Of a stretch of 64,000 nt of DNA, positions 25,913 through 33,575 are shown piece after piece. The DNA comes from Flavobacterium foetidum. GTDB lineage: Bacteria; Bacteroidota; Bacteroidia; Flavobacteriales; Flavobacteriaceae. Below the pieces are notes generated by a model. The model was not told the origin of the DNA. It did not search any database and saw only the letters and a list, made by a program, of their open reading frames with translations. The stretch is from the NCBI RefSeq assembly GCF_004634245.1, contig NZ_SJTF01000019.1, forward strand, positions 1-64,000, read 5' to 3'. Every line of letters starts with the position of its first letter. The stretch's first letter is position 1. The position numbers and the translations under genes are program-made.

Positions 25913-26455
25913 TTAGAATCTCTTATACTCTACTCCGTTTTTATCAGCATACGGAAGAAGCAAATCCATGACTTTTTGGTGTTTTTTATCTATTTCGATT
26001 CCTTTCGTATTATCTAGATTTCTTGCTGCAGCATCAATATCTTCAGCACTTTTTCCGTCGTCTATCATTTTTGCAATTATCGGAAAATCTTTAGTCTGAA
26101 TCTGGTCAGCATATTCAAATAAATCTAATCCAGCTTTTACAATTTCTTCAGCATTCTTATCCGGATTTAGCTTCTTTATTTTCTTTAAATCTTCCTTAAA
26201 AGTAGCTCCATAAAAGTATTTTACAAATTCTACACAGTTAGCTTTTTTCATGCTTTTGCCATCCTCGGTTGGAACATTTAAAGACCCATTTTCCTTCTGT
26301 AATCGAAGTTCTTTAAAAACACGCTCGTAATTCGATGGAATCTTGTTTGCATTCAATCCTATCAATTGAAAAATTCTTTCTGGACTATCGTTTACCAAAT
26401 TGCACGAGACAGTACAGAAAAACAAAATAAAAACTAAAAAATTACTGATTCTCAT
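25913..26455 (-). CDS. Hypothetical lipoprotein, last gene of a four-gene cluster
   Basis: A 180-residue protein with a lipoprotein signal (hydrophobic 5-15, FCTVSC with Cys 18). The mature part is helical, rich in Lys and Asp, and contains 'VEFVKYFYGATFKEDLKKI', 'AKMIDDGKSAEDIDAAARNL' and a C-terminal 'LLPYADKNGVEYKRF'. I do not recognise a family. It follows the upstream membrane-protein gene by 30 bases and is probably co-transcribed. It may be a periplasmic or outer-membrane component working with the two membrane proteins; this is only inferred from position. Confidence 0.65.
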   Translation of the reverse strand: MRISNFLVFILFFCTVSCNLVNDSPERIFQLIGLNANKIPSNYERVFKELRLQKENGSLNVPTEDGKSMKKANCVEFVKYFYGATFKEDLKKIKKLNPDKNAEEIVKAGLDLFEYADQIQTKDFPIIAKMIDDGKSAEDIDAAARNLDNTKGIEIDKKHQKVMDLLLPYADKNGVEYKRF

Positions 26456-26485
26456 AATATAAACATTAAATATTGCTTTCTGTGG

Positions 26486-27001
26486 CTAAGCCTGAGTTTG
26501 TACCGATTCTACTAATTTATCTATCTTTTTCAAAATAAACCTCTCGTAAGCATCCTGACGGCCTAGGCTTTTCTTTCCCGACGAAAAGCTTTCACTCAAA
26601 ATATAATTTTTGACAAACTGACTTCTGGCTGCTCCAAGAGCATAATACCAATTGCCCATTTCGGAATGTGCAAATATTACAACTTCATGAAGTTTCATAA
26701 TTTTTCTTTTACCGAAAATGGGACTGAATTTATACACAGCATTTTCATTCCCGTTAAATGTGTATCGTATTCTAGAGCTTACTATACTATCGTACAGGCT
26801 TTGAACTGCTAAGTAAAAAAGAACAATGTAAATAGCCCATCTCATGCTTTCTTCGAGATGATGATCAAAAAATAACAGTACAATCACTCCTACAGCTATA
26901 CCGCTCAAAAACCACCACAACAAATAAAGCGATGGCTTTTTAGGACAAAACGAAAAAGTATTCAAAGTTTCTTCGATATTATATCTTTCCTGAATTTCCA
27001 T
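26486..27001 (-). CDS. Hypothetical membrane protein (two membrane segments)
   Basis: A 171-residue protein with two adjacent membrane segments at about 27-45 and 55-70 ('LYLLWWFLSGIAVGVIVLLF' area and 'WAIYIVLFYLAVQSLY'). A beta-rich cytosolic domain follows with 'KIMKLHEVVIFAHSEMGNWYYALG'-like strands; in short, KLHEVVIFAHSE. The plan resembles bacterial PH-like membrane proteins. Its start codon lies 23 bases inside the end of the preceding gene, which suggests translational coupling. No family recognised. Confidence 0.6.
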   Translation of the reverse strand: MEIQERYNIEETLNTFSFCPKKPSLYLLWWFLSGIAVGVIVLLFFDHHLEESMRWAIYIVLFYLAVQSLYDSIVSSRIRYTFNGNENAVYKFSPIFGKRKIMKLHEVVIFAHSEMGNWYYALGAARSQFVKNYILSESFSSGKKSLGRQDAYERFILKKIDKLVESVQTQA

Positions 27002-27446
27002 CTAATTCTAATATGTCGTATATTTCATTAATAAGTTTCTGCATAGATGAAGTCAAAAAACCTTGAGCGATTCCGATAGATTTCTCTTCGTTATCTTTGA
27101 TATAATACATATTCAAAGAAACATTAGTAGTAATAAAGTTTTGCTTTAATTTATAAAGTTCAAAATTTACGAAATCAGAAAATTGAATAGTGGTAGGTTT
27201 TCTAATCAATCCGTTCTTAACTACGAAATGCCTTTGATCTAAATCTATTAGAAAACTATCCTGCAAAACAGATAAGGCGCAAAGTACTGTCAACACCAAG
27301 AAGACTACAGCCCCAATGTATTTGCCGTACCAAAGACATCCAATAGCAAATGCGGCCATTGCCAGAACTATAAACAAACCGAAACCGTACTGTTTTTTCA
27401 TGATGTATTGGTTTCCGTTTTTTTCGAATTTTTTAAGCTGACTCAT
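26979..27446 (-). CDS. Hypothetical membrane protein with PH-like domain
   Basis: A 155-residue protein with two close membrane segments at about 21-38 and 42-62, followed by a basic, beta-rich region ('DSFLIDLDQRHFVVKNGLI', 'TIQFSDFVNFELYKLKQNF') that looks like a small PH-type domain. It shares this plan with the next gene, so the two may be diverged paralogues that form a complex. It starts 3 bases after the stop of the gene upstream and overlaps the next gene by 23 bases. An internal ATG at residue 16 is an alternative start. Function unknown. Confidence 0.6.
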   Translation of the reverse strand: MSQLKKFEKNGNQYIMKKQYGFGLFIVLAMAAFAIGCLWYGKYIGAVVFLVLTVLCALSVLQDSFLIDLDQRHFVVKNGLIRKPTTIQFSDFVNFELYKLKQNFITTNVSLNMYYIKDNEEKSIGIAQGFLTSSMQKLINEIYDILELDGNSGKI

Positions 27447-27449
27447 TTA

Positions 27450-27914
27450 CTAATTAAGATTCACGCCATCAATAATCATTGACGAGCAGATTAAAGAAAA
27501 ATAAGAACTGCTGTAGTCGGCATTTATCTGATCACTCAGCGAATCAATTCTCGCTTTTGTAAAATCAAACTTTCTTGATGGCAGTTTTCCATAAGAATCG
27601 GTCATTGTAATCTGGCCGTCAACACCTCCTTTGTTTTTCATAAATACAGCTAGTAGAGCAATATCCTGTTTTTCGAAATCTAATGAAAAATAATAATTGT
27701 TTGTTTCTTTGTTTTCTTTGCTCTCTGTTCCCGAAAAATTATTCACAGAACGCGTAAAAGAAAATGTTGCCGATCTTACCGCCGCTTTTATTGTTTTATT
27801 TCCATCTTTAAGCGTGATTTCGATTTTAATTCGCTTATCTTCTTGTTGTGCATGCATCAATTCCGTAAAAAAACACAATACAAAAACCAATAAAGTAAAA
27901 AATTTCTTATTCAT
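27450..27914 (-). CDS. Hypothetical secreted protein, first gene of the cluster
   Basis: A 154-residue protein with a signal peptide (about 1-22, ending LMHAQ). The mature part is beta-rich: 'IKIEITLKDGNKTIKAAVRS', 'NYYFSLDFEKQDIALLAVFM', and a short conserved-looking end, SLICSSMIIDGVNLN. It is probably periplasmic. No domain is recognised. It leads the four-gene minus-strand cluster and is divergent from the TPR sensor kinase, so both promoters must lie in 27915-28161. Confidence 0.62.
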   Translation of the reverse strand: MNKKFFTLLVFVLCFFTELMHAQQEDKRIKIEITLKDGNKTIKAAVRSATFSFTRSVNNFSGTESKENKETNNYYFSLDFEKQDIALLAVFMKNKGGVDGQITMTDSYGKLPSRKFDFTKARIDSLSDQINADYSSSYFSLICSSMIIDGVNLN

Positions 27915-27991
27915 AATTTTAGAGTTTTAAAAAAAAATAACTAATGCAAGATTACTATTAAGTTAAAGGCACGACAATCGAGAATTGGTAA

Positions 27992-28048
27992 ATGGATGTT
28001 TTAGATTTTTATTTGGACACTCTTTTAAAAGATTTAGAAAAGACGTAG
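27992..28048 (+). other. Short upstream open frame (18 codons)
   Basis: ATG GAT GTT opens an 18-codon frame, MDVLDFYLDTLLKDLEKT, that stops at 28048 upstream of the sensor kinase. It could be a leader peptide or chance. I give it low weight because nothing in the region supports translation. Confidence 0.15.
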
Positions 28049-28161
28049 TTTTTACTAAGCTTTACGAGCTGTTGGGACTAAAATTTGAAGAGAAAAAAGT
28101 GTACGTAATCGTTTGGTCGATCTGTATGCAATTTGTATTTTGGCTTCAATTACCACAACAA

Positions 28162-30186
28162 ATGCAGATAAAATTCAAACCAAACTTCGAAAAAGGCATC
28201 CTACTCAGACTTGCATTTCTGGCATTTTGTATATTGTTCTGTACAAGATTTCAGGCACAGCAAATTTCAGCAATAGAAAAAAAAGCCGAGGCAGGATACT
28301 CCAAGCGTTTTTCAGATTCTTCGGCCTGCAAAAAAATGCAGTTTGACGCCCTAAACCTCGCCAAGAAAAACAAAAATATAGATGATGAAGTGATTTGTTA
28401 TTCCTATCTCGCACTTACACAAAGGCGTTTGCTTCATTTAAAAAATTTCACCAAATATGCTGACACGGCTTATGTTCTTTCACAAAAATCAAATAGAAAA
28501 AGAACAAAAGCATTTGCATCTTTGGTAATGGGAACCTTAAAGTCTTATATAGATGATAAACCTCAAGCATTAAATCATTTGCTTACGGCTTACAAGCTAT
28601 TTTCGCAAGCAGATGCACACGATCAATGCGCCAAAATTGCGGCCGATATTTCGTACTTGTTCTCTCCAGGTTCACCCGAAAAAGTCAAAAAATATGTTCG
28701 TGAAGCATTACTGCATGCTTCTCAGGCAGGAGATCCCGAAAGCCAACTTCATGCTAGGCTTGCATTTGGAAGCTACTTGACCGATACGCTTGAAGACGGT
28801 TCTGAAGAAGAGTGGAGAGTGGCTTTAGACTTTTTTAAGGTTACAGTAGCTTATACTGAGAAGAACGCGGAAAAAATAGTCAGTAAAAGCAATATCGGAA
28901 TAGCTTACATCAATCTTGCGGCATTGTACTCTAGAGGACCAAAACCTATTGATGAAAAATCATTTCTGGAAAACCTCGAAAAAGCAACAGCTATCGCAAA
29001 AAAATATAATATTAAAATTATTTACCGAAGCGCAATCGGATTAAAAGGGGTTTACTACAACGAAAAAGGCGACTACACCAAAGCCGAACTATTGTTTATC
29101 GAAGGAATTAAATATCAAAAAAGTCTACCGTATACAGATAATTACCTGCTCGCCACTTTTTACAACTCACTTAAAGAAGTTTCGATAAAAAGAAAAGATT
29201 ATATGGCTTATTATGCTTATGATACACTGTACAATAAATACAATAACTTAAAGAATAACGAGAGCATGCAAAGAGAGCTTCAGAATGCTGAAGCGAGGTA
29301 CGAATCGACAAAAAAAATGGAACGAATCGAACAGCTGGAACAGGAAAATAAGCTCGAAGAACAAAACAAACTTTTAGGTTATGCTGTTGCTGGAGTTTTA
29401 TTGATTGGACTCATTTTTATGTTTCGTTCTTATTACTATCGACAGCGATATTATCAAAATCGAGAAGATTTTCTAAACCAGGAACAAGCCAATGCCGAAT
29501 TAAAAATGCAGCTGATGGAAAAAGAGACCATCGAAAATCTAGCCGCACGATTATCTTTAGAGCGCAGACTGCTTCGTTCACAAATGGATCCTCATTTCAT
29601 TTTTAACGCATTAGGAAACATCCAAAGCATGATTTTGCAAAAAGACACTATACCGGCGGTTTCCTATCTCAATAAATTTGCAAAACTAACGCGTCAGATT
29701 TTGGAGCAATCGCGCAAAGAAACGATTTCTGTTGAAGAAGAAATCCGGACTTTAAAAAATTATATCGAACTGCAGCAACTTCGTTTAAACAATGGATTTG
29801 ATTATTCTATCATATGCGACGAATCAGTTGAAAATGATTTACTTATTCCGCCTCTCTTAATCCAGCCCTTTATAGAAAATGCGGTAGAACACGGCTTAAA
29901 ACCAATAGCCAAAAACGGCAACGGATTATTGGAAATCTATTTCGAATTGGCTTCTGATGAGCAAAATCTAATCTGTACCATAAAAGACAACGGCATCGGA
30001 CTTGCTGCTTCGAGAAAATTAAAACTAAACGACAATCACCAATCACTATCGACAACCATTACCGATGAGCGATTGAGTAAAATGCAAAAAGATTATCCAT
30101 CGGCAGGATTTCAAGTTTTAGAGCGCGATTCCGAAACAGACAGCACAGGTTGTGTCGTAATTATAAACATTCCAATAATAGACTAA
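28162..30186 (+). CDS. TPR-containing sensor histidine kinase, LytS type
   Basis: A 674-residue membrane kinase. I place the start at 28162, because MQIKFKPNF followed by a hydrophobic stretch and FQAQ gives a signal peptide; the open frame itself extends back to 27985. Periplasmic tetratricopeptide repeats (about 40-390) precede a coiled coil rich in Glu, one membrane segment (about 404-422), another coiled coil, and a His_kinase domain with the phospho-accepting His in DPHFIFNALGN (about residue 478). The ATPase domain shows 'LLIQPFIENAVEHGLKP' and DNGIGL. The partner regulator gene starts 1 base later. The TPR part probably senses a periplasmic protein. Confidence 0.88.
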   Translation: MQIKFKPNFEKGILLRLAFLAFCILFCTRFQAQQISAIEKKAEAGYSKRFSDSSACKKMQFDALNLAKKNKNIDDEVICYSYLALTQRRLLHLKNFTKYADTAYVLSQKSNRKRTKAFASLVMGTLKSYIDDKPQALNHLLTAYKLFSQADAHDQCAKIAADISYLFSPGSPEKVKKYVREALLHASQAGDPESQLHARLAFGSYLTDTLEDGSEEEWRVALDFFKVTVAYTEKNAEKIVSKSNIGIAYINLAALYSRGPKPIDEKSFLENLEKATAIAKKYNIKIIYRSAIGLKGVYYNEKGDYTKAELLFIEGIKYQKSLPYTDNYLLATFYNSLKEVSIKRKDYMAYYAYDTLYNKYNNLKNNESMQRELQNAEARYESTKKMERIEQLEQENKLEEQNKLLGYAVAGVLLIGLIFMFRSYYYRQRYYQNREDFLNQEQANAELKMQLMEKETIENLAARLSLERRLLRSQMDPHFIFNALGNIQSMILQKDTIPAVSYLNKFAKLTRQILEQSRKETISVEEEIRTLKNYIELQQLRLNNGFDYSIICDESVENDLLIPPLLIQPFIENAVEHGLKPIAKNGNGLLEIYFELASDEQNLICTIKDNGIGLAASRKLKLNDNHQSLSTTITDERLSKMQKDYPSAGFQVLERDSETDSTGCVVIINIPIID

Positions 30187-30187
30187 A

Positions 30188-30928
30188 ATGTACAAGACAA
30201 TTATAATTGAAGATGAACAACGATTAAGAGAAGCGTTATCTATAATGCTTGAAATGACCGCAGCCGATCAAATTCAAATTATTGGCTATGCCGAAAGCGC
30301 TTCAGAAGCTGTTAAACTCATAGACCGATTAAAACCTGACCTTGTTTTTATGGATATCATGCTTACTGACGGAACAGGATTTGATGTTCTGCAGCAAATT
30401 ACATTCAATTCTTTTCATCTTATTTTCACAACAGCCTACGAACAGCATGCCATTAATGCTTTTAAATATAGCGCTATAGATTACCTCTTGAAGCCGATAG
30501 ATCCAGAAGAACTCAAAACTGCGGTGGAACGCATTACTTTATTAGAAGAAAAAGTGTTAGAAAAACAGCAGTTAAACGAATTACAGCAAAATCTCAACAA
30601 AACACCCGACCGCATTATTCTGCCAACTCAGGAAGCGATGTATGTTGTAAAACTGGACCAAATCATTAGATGTGAGACCTCTGGCTCCTACACCACCTTT
30701 ATCTTAACAGATGGAAGAAAAATAATGGTTTCAAAGCCTTTAAAAAATTATGAAGATTTACTAGAGCCTCCAATGTTCTTTCGTATTCATCAGTCGCACT
30801 TAATTAATGTGAACTCGATTGTAAGTTATTCCCGCGAAGGAATGGTGCAAATGATTGATAAATCTACAGTCCCGATTTCGAGAGGCAAAAAAGAGCAATT
30901 TTTTAAATTAATGAAAGATGAAATTTAG
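30188..30928 (+). CDS. LytTR family response regulator
   Basis: A 246-residue regulator with a receiver domain (about 1-120; acidic pair EDE near 9-11, phospho-acceptor D56 in VFMDIMLTDG, lysine in YLLKPI). A C-terminal LytTR DNA-binding domain (about 145-245) has 'IIRCETSGSYTTFILTDGR' and 'FFRIHQSHLINV'. It is the partner of the LytS-type kinase one base upstream. In Bacteroidota such pairs regulate a handful of nearby or surface-related genes; no target is evident here. Confidence 0.93.
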   Translation: MYKTIIIEDEQRLREALSIMLEMTAADQIQIIGYAESASEAVKLIDRLKPDLVFMDIMLTDGTGFDVLQQITFNSFHLIFTTAYEQHAINAFKYSAIDYLLKPIDPEELKTAVERITLLEEKVLEKQQLNELQQNLNKTPDRIILPTQEAMYVVKLDQIIRCETSGSYTTFILTDGRKIMVSKPLKNYEDLLEPPMFFRIHQSHLINVNSIVSYSREGMVQMIDKSTVPISRGKKEQFFKLMKDEI

Positions 30929-31060
30929 GAAATGATGAAGTGGATTTCCGCTTTACTGATTTAACCCGAACAAATACCAACCCAAAGCGGCCAAAGACAA
31001 ATTTTCTATTTAAGATATATATAGTTGTAGCTATTTTTGATTTACTAAATAAATATAACG

Positions 31061-31390
31061 ATGAACAGAAAAACCCTTTCTATCTTAAGCTACATCACTA
31101 TTATTGGATGGATTATAGCATTTGTTAAAAGTAAAGATTTAACTCCAAAAAGCGATCTTGTGACCTATCACTTAAAGCAAGGCTTTGGCATTTTTGTAGT
31201 TTCATTTATAGTAAATATTCTTTTATCTATTGTAATATTTGCTACGCCTTCACTTTACTTTCTAAGCTACGTTGGTTATGCAATTTTCATTTTATGGATT
31301 TTTGGCATTATCAATGCCGTAAACGAGCAAAAGAAACCAATTCCTATAATTGGAAAAGCATTTGAAGATAAATTTGGTTTTATAGACTAA
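31061..31390 (+). CDS. DUF4870 domain membrane protein
   Basis: A 109-residue membrane protein with three to four hydrophobic segments. It opens 'MNRKTLSILSYITIIGWI' and contains 'LVTYHLKQGFGIFVVSF', then 'GIINAVNEQKKPIPIIG', all of which fit the DUF4870 (Tic20-like) family of small membrane proteins. Function unknown. A longer frame beginning at 30940 in another register is a shadow. A structured terminator follows at 31438-31508. Confidence 0.78.
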   Translation: MNRKTLSILSYITIIGWIIAFVKSKDLTPKSDLVTYHLKQGFGIFVVSFIVNILLSIVIFATPSLYFLSYVGYAIFILWIFGIINAVNEQKKPIPIIGKAFEDKFGFID

Positions 31391-31437
31391 AATCATATTC
31401 CGTTTTTTACACGCCTAGTTTTAAATTTTTGAATACA

Positions 31438-31508
31438 GAAAATGATTCTCAGTAATCGTTGGTGCTATGAGTCTGGCATTGACCAAATCTGAGAATCATT
31501 TCTTTTTT
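31438..31508 (+). terminator. Large terminator hairpin behind the DUF4870 gene
   Basis: GAAAATGATTCTCAG (31438-31452) pairs with CTGAGAATCATTTC (31489-31502), with one bulge, and is followed by TTTTTTT. A second pair, TTGGT/ACCAA, lies inside the loop. The size is large for a terminator, so it may be a repeat element that also ends transcription. Confidence 0.65.
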
Positions 31509-31520
31509 TATGCCTAAAAT

Positions 31521-31552
31521 AAAAAAGATGAGCTAAAAAACTCATCTTTTTT
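31521..31552. terminator. Bidirectional terminator
   Basis: AAAAAAGATGAG at 31521-31532 is exactly complementary to CTCATCTTTTTT at 31541-31552. It serves the minus-strand gene ending at 31591 and can also act on plus-strand read-through. Confidence 0.85.
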
Positions 31553-31590
31553 CGTCTATATTAAAATAAAATTGAATAAACAGCAAATCC

Positions 31591-31839
31591 TTATTTTAGA
31601 AGCATAACAGCATCATTAAGTTCATGATCTGAAATGTATCCCAATAAAAATTCTTCTGTCGATTTTTTGTTTCCCGAAGGTGTAGAAAAAGTATTGAGGT
31701 AAAAATGTTCGTCTTCGTCTGAAATATGAATAATTTCAGTAAAGCCTCCGGCAATTAGTGAACCTTTCAGTTTAATCACCTTAAACTCACTGCCATTGTC
31801 AATTTCTTTTCTCACCCTAAGTTTAATAGTGCTTTCCAT
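31591..31839 (-). CDS. Hypothetical protein (82 residues)
   Basis: A small soluble protein with no signal peptide or membrane segment. It is beta-rich at the N-terminus ('STIKLRVRKEIDNGSEFKVI') and has a short helical end ('EEFLLGYISDHELNDAVMLL'). I do not recognise a family. It is supported as a gene by its own terminator, an AT-rich upstream region and normal codon use. Single gene on the minus strand. Confidence 0.6.
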   Translation of the reverse strand: MESTIKLRVRKEIDNGSEFKVIKLKGSLIAGGFTEIIHISDEDEHFYLNTFSTPSGNKKSTEEFLLGYISDHELNDAVMLLK

Positions 31840-32045
31840 TACGATGTTTTTAAATTATTTTTGGTTTGTTCAAACTACTGTAAAACAGCAGCTTTAGATG
31901 TATAAATATAGATAAAAATCTATTCCGCTTCTAATCGAAATTGTTAAAAATTCCTCAGTTGTAAATATTTCGCAAATAATCAATTACATAAAACTTTGTT
32001 ATAATTTATAACAGCACTTTTTCAAAAAAAGCTATCAATCTATGC

Positions 32046-32053
32046 TAATTTTG
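32046..32053 (+). promoter_or_regulatory. Bacteroidota -7 element (TAATTTTG)
   Basis: An exact TAnnTTTG match 46 bases ahead of the exonuclease/GIY-YIG gene. A clear -33 TTG is not seen at the usual spacing. Confidence 0.45.
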
Positions 32054-32099
32054 CAAAATCAGAAACAAATTGCTCTTTTATGTTTTCTGAGACTGCAAA

Positions 32100-33506
32100 A
32101 TGAGAGAAACTGAATATGCCATAGTCGATATAGAAACCACGGGCGGAAATGCCTCAGGGAGTCGTATTACAGAAATTGCCATCATTATTCATGACGGAAA
32201 CAGCATTATTGACCGTTTTGAAACGCTTATTAATCCGCAGAAAGATATTCCGCTTCCTATTTTCGCATTAACGGGAATCAATAACGAAATGGTTCGCGAC
32301 GCACCTATATTTGATGATGTATCAGAGCAGATTTTTGAAATGCTCAATGGTCGTATATTCGTGGCACATAATGTAAATTTTGATTACTCCTTTGTACGTC
32401 ATCAGCTTCAGGAATCTGGATTTAAATGGACCGCCCGAAAGCTTTGTACAGTACGTGCAGCCCGAAAAATAAAACCTGGACTAAGTTCATACAGTCTCGG
32501 AAATTTATGCCGTTGTCTAGCTATTCCTGTTGAGAATCGTCACCGCGCAGGAGGCGACGCCGATGCTACCGCCATTTTGTTTACAATGCTTATGGATTGG
32601 GATGACGAAGGGCATATATCAAAAATGCTTAAAACGACTTCTCAGGACCAACGCTTGCCTCCTAACCTGCCTCCGTCAGATTTTGAACAGCTTCCAGAAA
32701 AACCTGGTATTTACTATTTCTATGATCAAAACAAAAAGGTGATTTATGTCGGAAAAGCGGTCAACATAAAAAAACGTGTTGCTTCTCATTTTACAGGCAA
32801 TAATGTAAAACCGCAACGACAGAATTTTCTTCGAGACATTTACAATATATCTTTTGAGGTCTGTGCCACCGAACTTATGGCACTTCTGCTGGAATACAGC
32901 GAAATCAAAAAACTCTGGCCTACATACAATCGTGCTTTAAAACGCTTCGAACCCAAATTCGGATTATACGAATATGAAGCGCGTAGCGGCTACAAACATC
33001 TCGCTATTGGAAGACTGAATAAATTTCAGACTTGTGTTGAAGTTTTTAATTCTGAGTATGAAGGTGTAAACTTGTTGCTTTCGCTTTCTCAAAAATTTGA
33101 AATCGATCAAAGGTTCTGCAGCTATTCCAAACTAACTCCAGGCGAATTTTTGATACCCCAGAATAATTCTGAATATCCCGAAATTGCCGTTCATAATACT
33201 CAAGTAGAAAACGCTCTGGAATACTTAATCAACAGCAGGCCAAGTTTTGCCATTATCGACAAAGGACGCTCGCTTGAGGAACGCAGTTGTATCTGGATAG
33301 AAAACGGACATTTTTACGGAATGGGCTATTTTCCCACCGAAACCGCCATTACCGAACCTTTAGAAATAAAAGATTATCTAACTGCCTATACCAGTAGCCA
33401 GTACATTATGCAATTGGTTTCTGCGTTTGCCGACAAAAATCCAAGAAAAGTCTATTTCAGCAAAAACTTCCAAAGTAAAGAAACAGAAACCGATTTCTCA
33501 TTTTAA
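32100..33506 (+). CDS. Exonuclease (DnaQ-like) fused to GIY-YIG nuclease domain
   Basis: A 468-residue fusion. The N-terminal 3'-5' exonuclease domain (about 1-170) carries the DEDDh motifs: D10/E12 in VDIETTGG, the 'FVAHNVNFDYSFVRHQL' motif II, and 'HRAGGDADATAIL' motif III. A UvrC/Cho-type GIY-YIG domain follows (about 195-280) with 'GIYYFYDQNKKVIYVGKA' and the conserved Arg and Glu ('KKRVASHF', 'ALLLEYSEIKKLWP'). The C-terminal 190 residues have no named domain. The fusion occurs in other Bacteroidota and likely acts in DNA repair. Single gene; its partner proteins are not visible. Confidence 0.88.
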   Translation: MRETEYAIVDIETTGGNASGSRITEIAIIIHDGNSIIDRFETLINPQKDIPLPIFALTGINNEMVRDAPIFDDVSEQIFEMLNGRIFVAHNVNFDYSFVRHQLQESGFKWTARKLCTVRAARKIKPGLSSYSLGNLCRCLAIPVENRHRAGGDADATAILFTMLMDWDDEGHISKMLKTTSQDQRLPPNLPPSDFEQLPEKPGIYYFYDQNKKVIYVGKAVNIKKRVASHFTGNNVKPQRQNFLRDIYNISFEVCATELMALLLEYSEIKKLWPTYNRALKRFEPKFGLYEYEARSGYKHLAIGRLNKFQTCVEVFNSEYEGVNLLLSLSQKFEIDQRFCSYSKLTPGEFLIPQNNSEYPEIAVHNTQVENALEYLINSRPSFAIIDKGRSLEERSCIWIENGHFYGMGYFPTETAITEPLEIKDYLTAYTSSQYIMQLVSAFADKNPRKVYFSKNFQSKETETDFSF

Positions 33507-33542
33507 AATTATTTTCTTAATCAAAAGTTACACAAAAAAATC

Positions 33543-33550
33543 TAAATTTG
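33543..33550 (+). promoter_or_regulatory. Bacteroidota -7 element (TAAATTTG)
   Basis: An exact TAnnTTTG match 25 bases ahead of the mechanosensitive channel gene. Confidence 0.5.
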
Positions 33551-33575
33551 AGCTCCGTAAACAAGCCTTAAAATT

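Noticed and set aside
27985..28161. 59-residue N-terminal extension of the TPR sensor kinase
   Set aside because: The extension would bury the signal peptide that begins at MQIKFKPNF and has no family similarity. The start at 28162 is preferred.
30940..31128. 62-codon open frame ahead of the DUF4870 gene
   Set aside because: It overlaps the start of the DUF4870 gene in another frame, has an unlikely composition and no recognisable domain.
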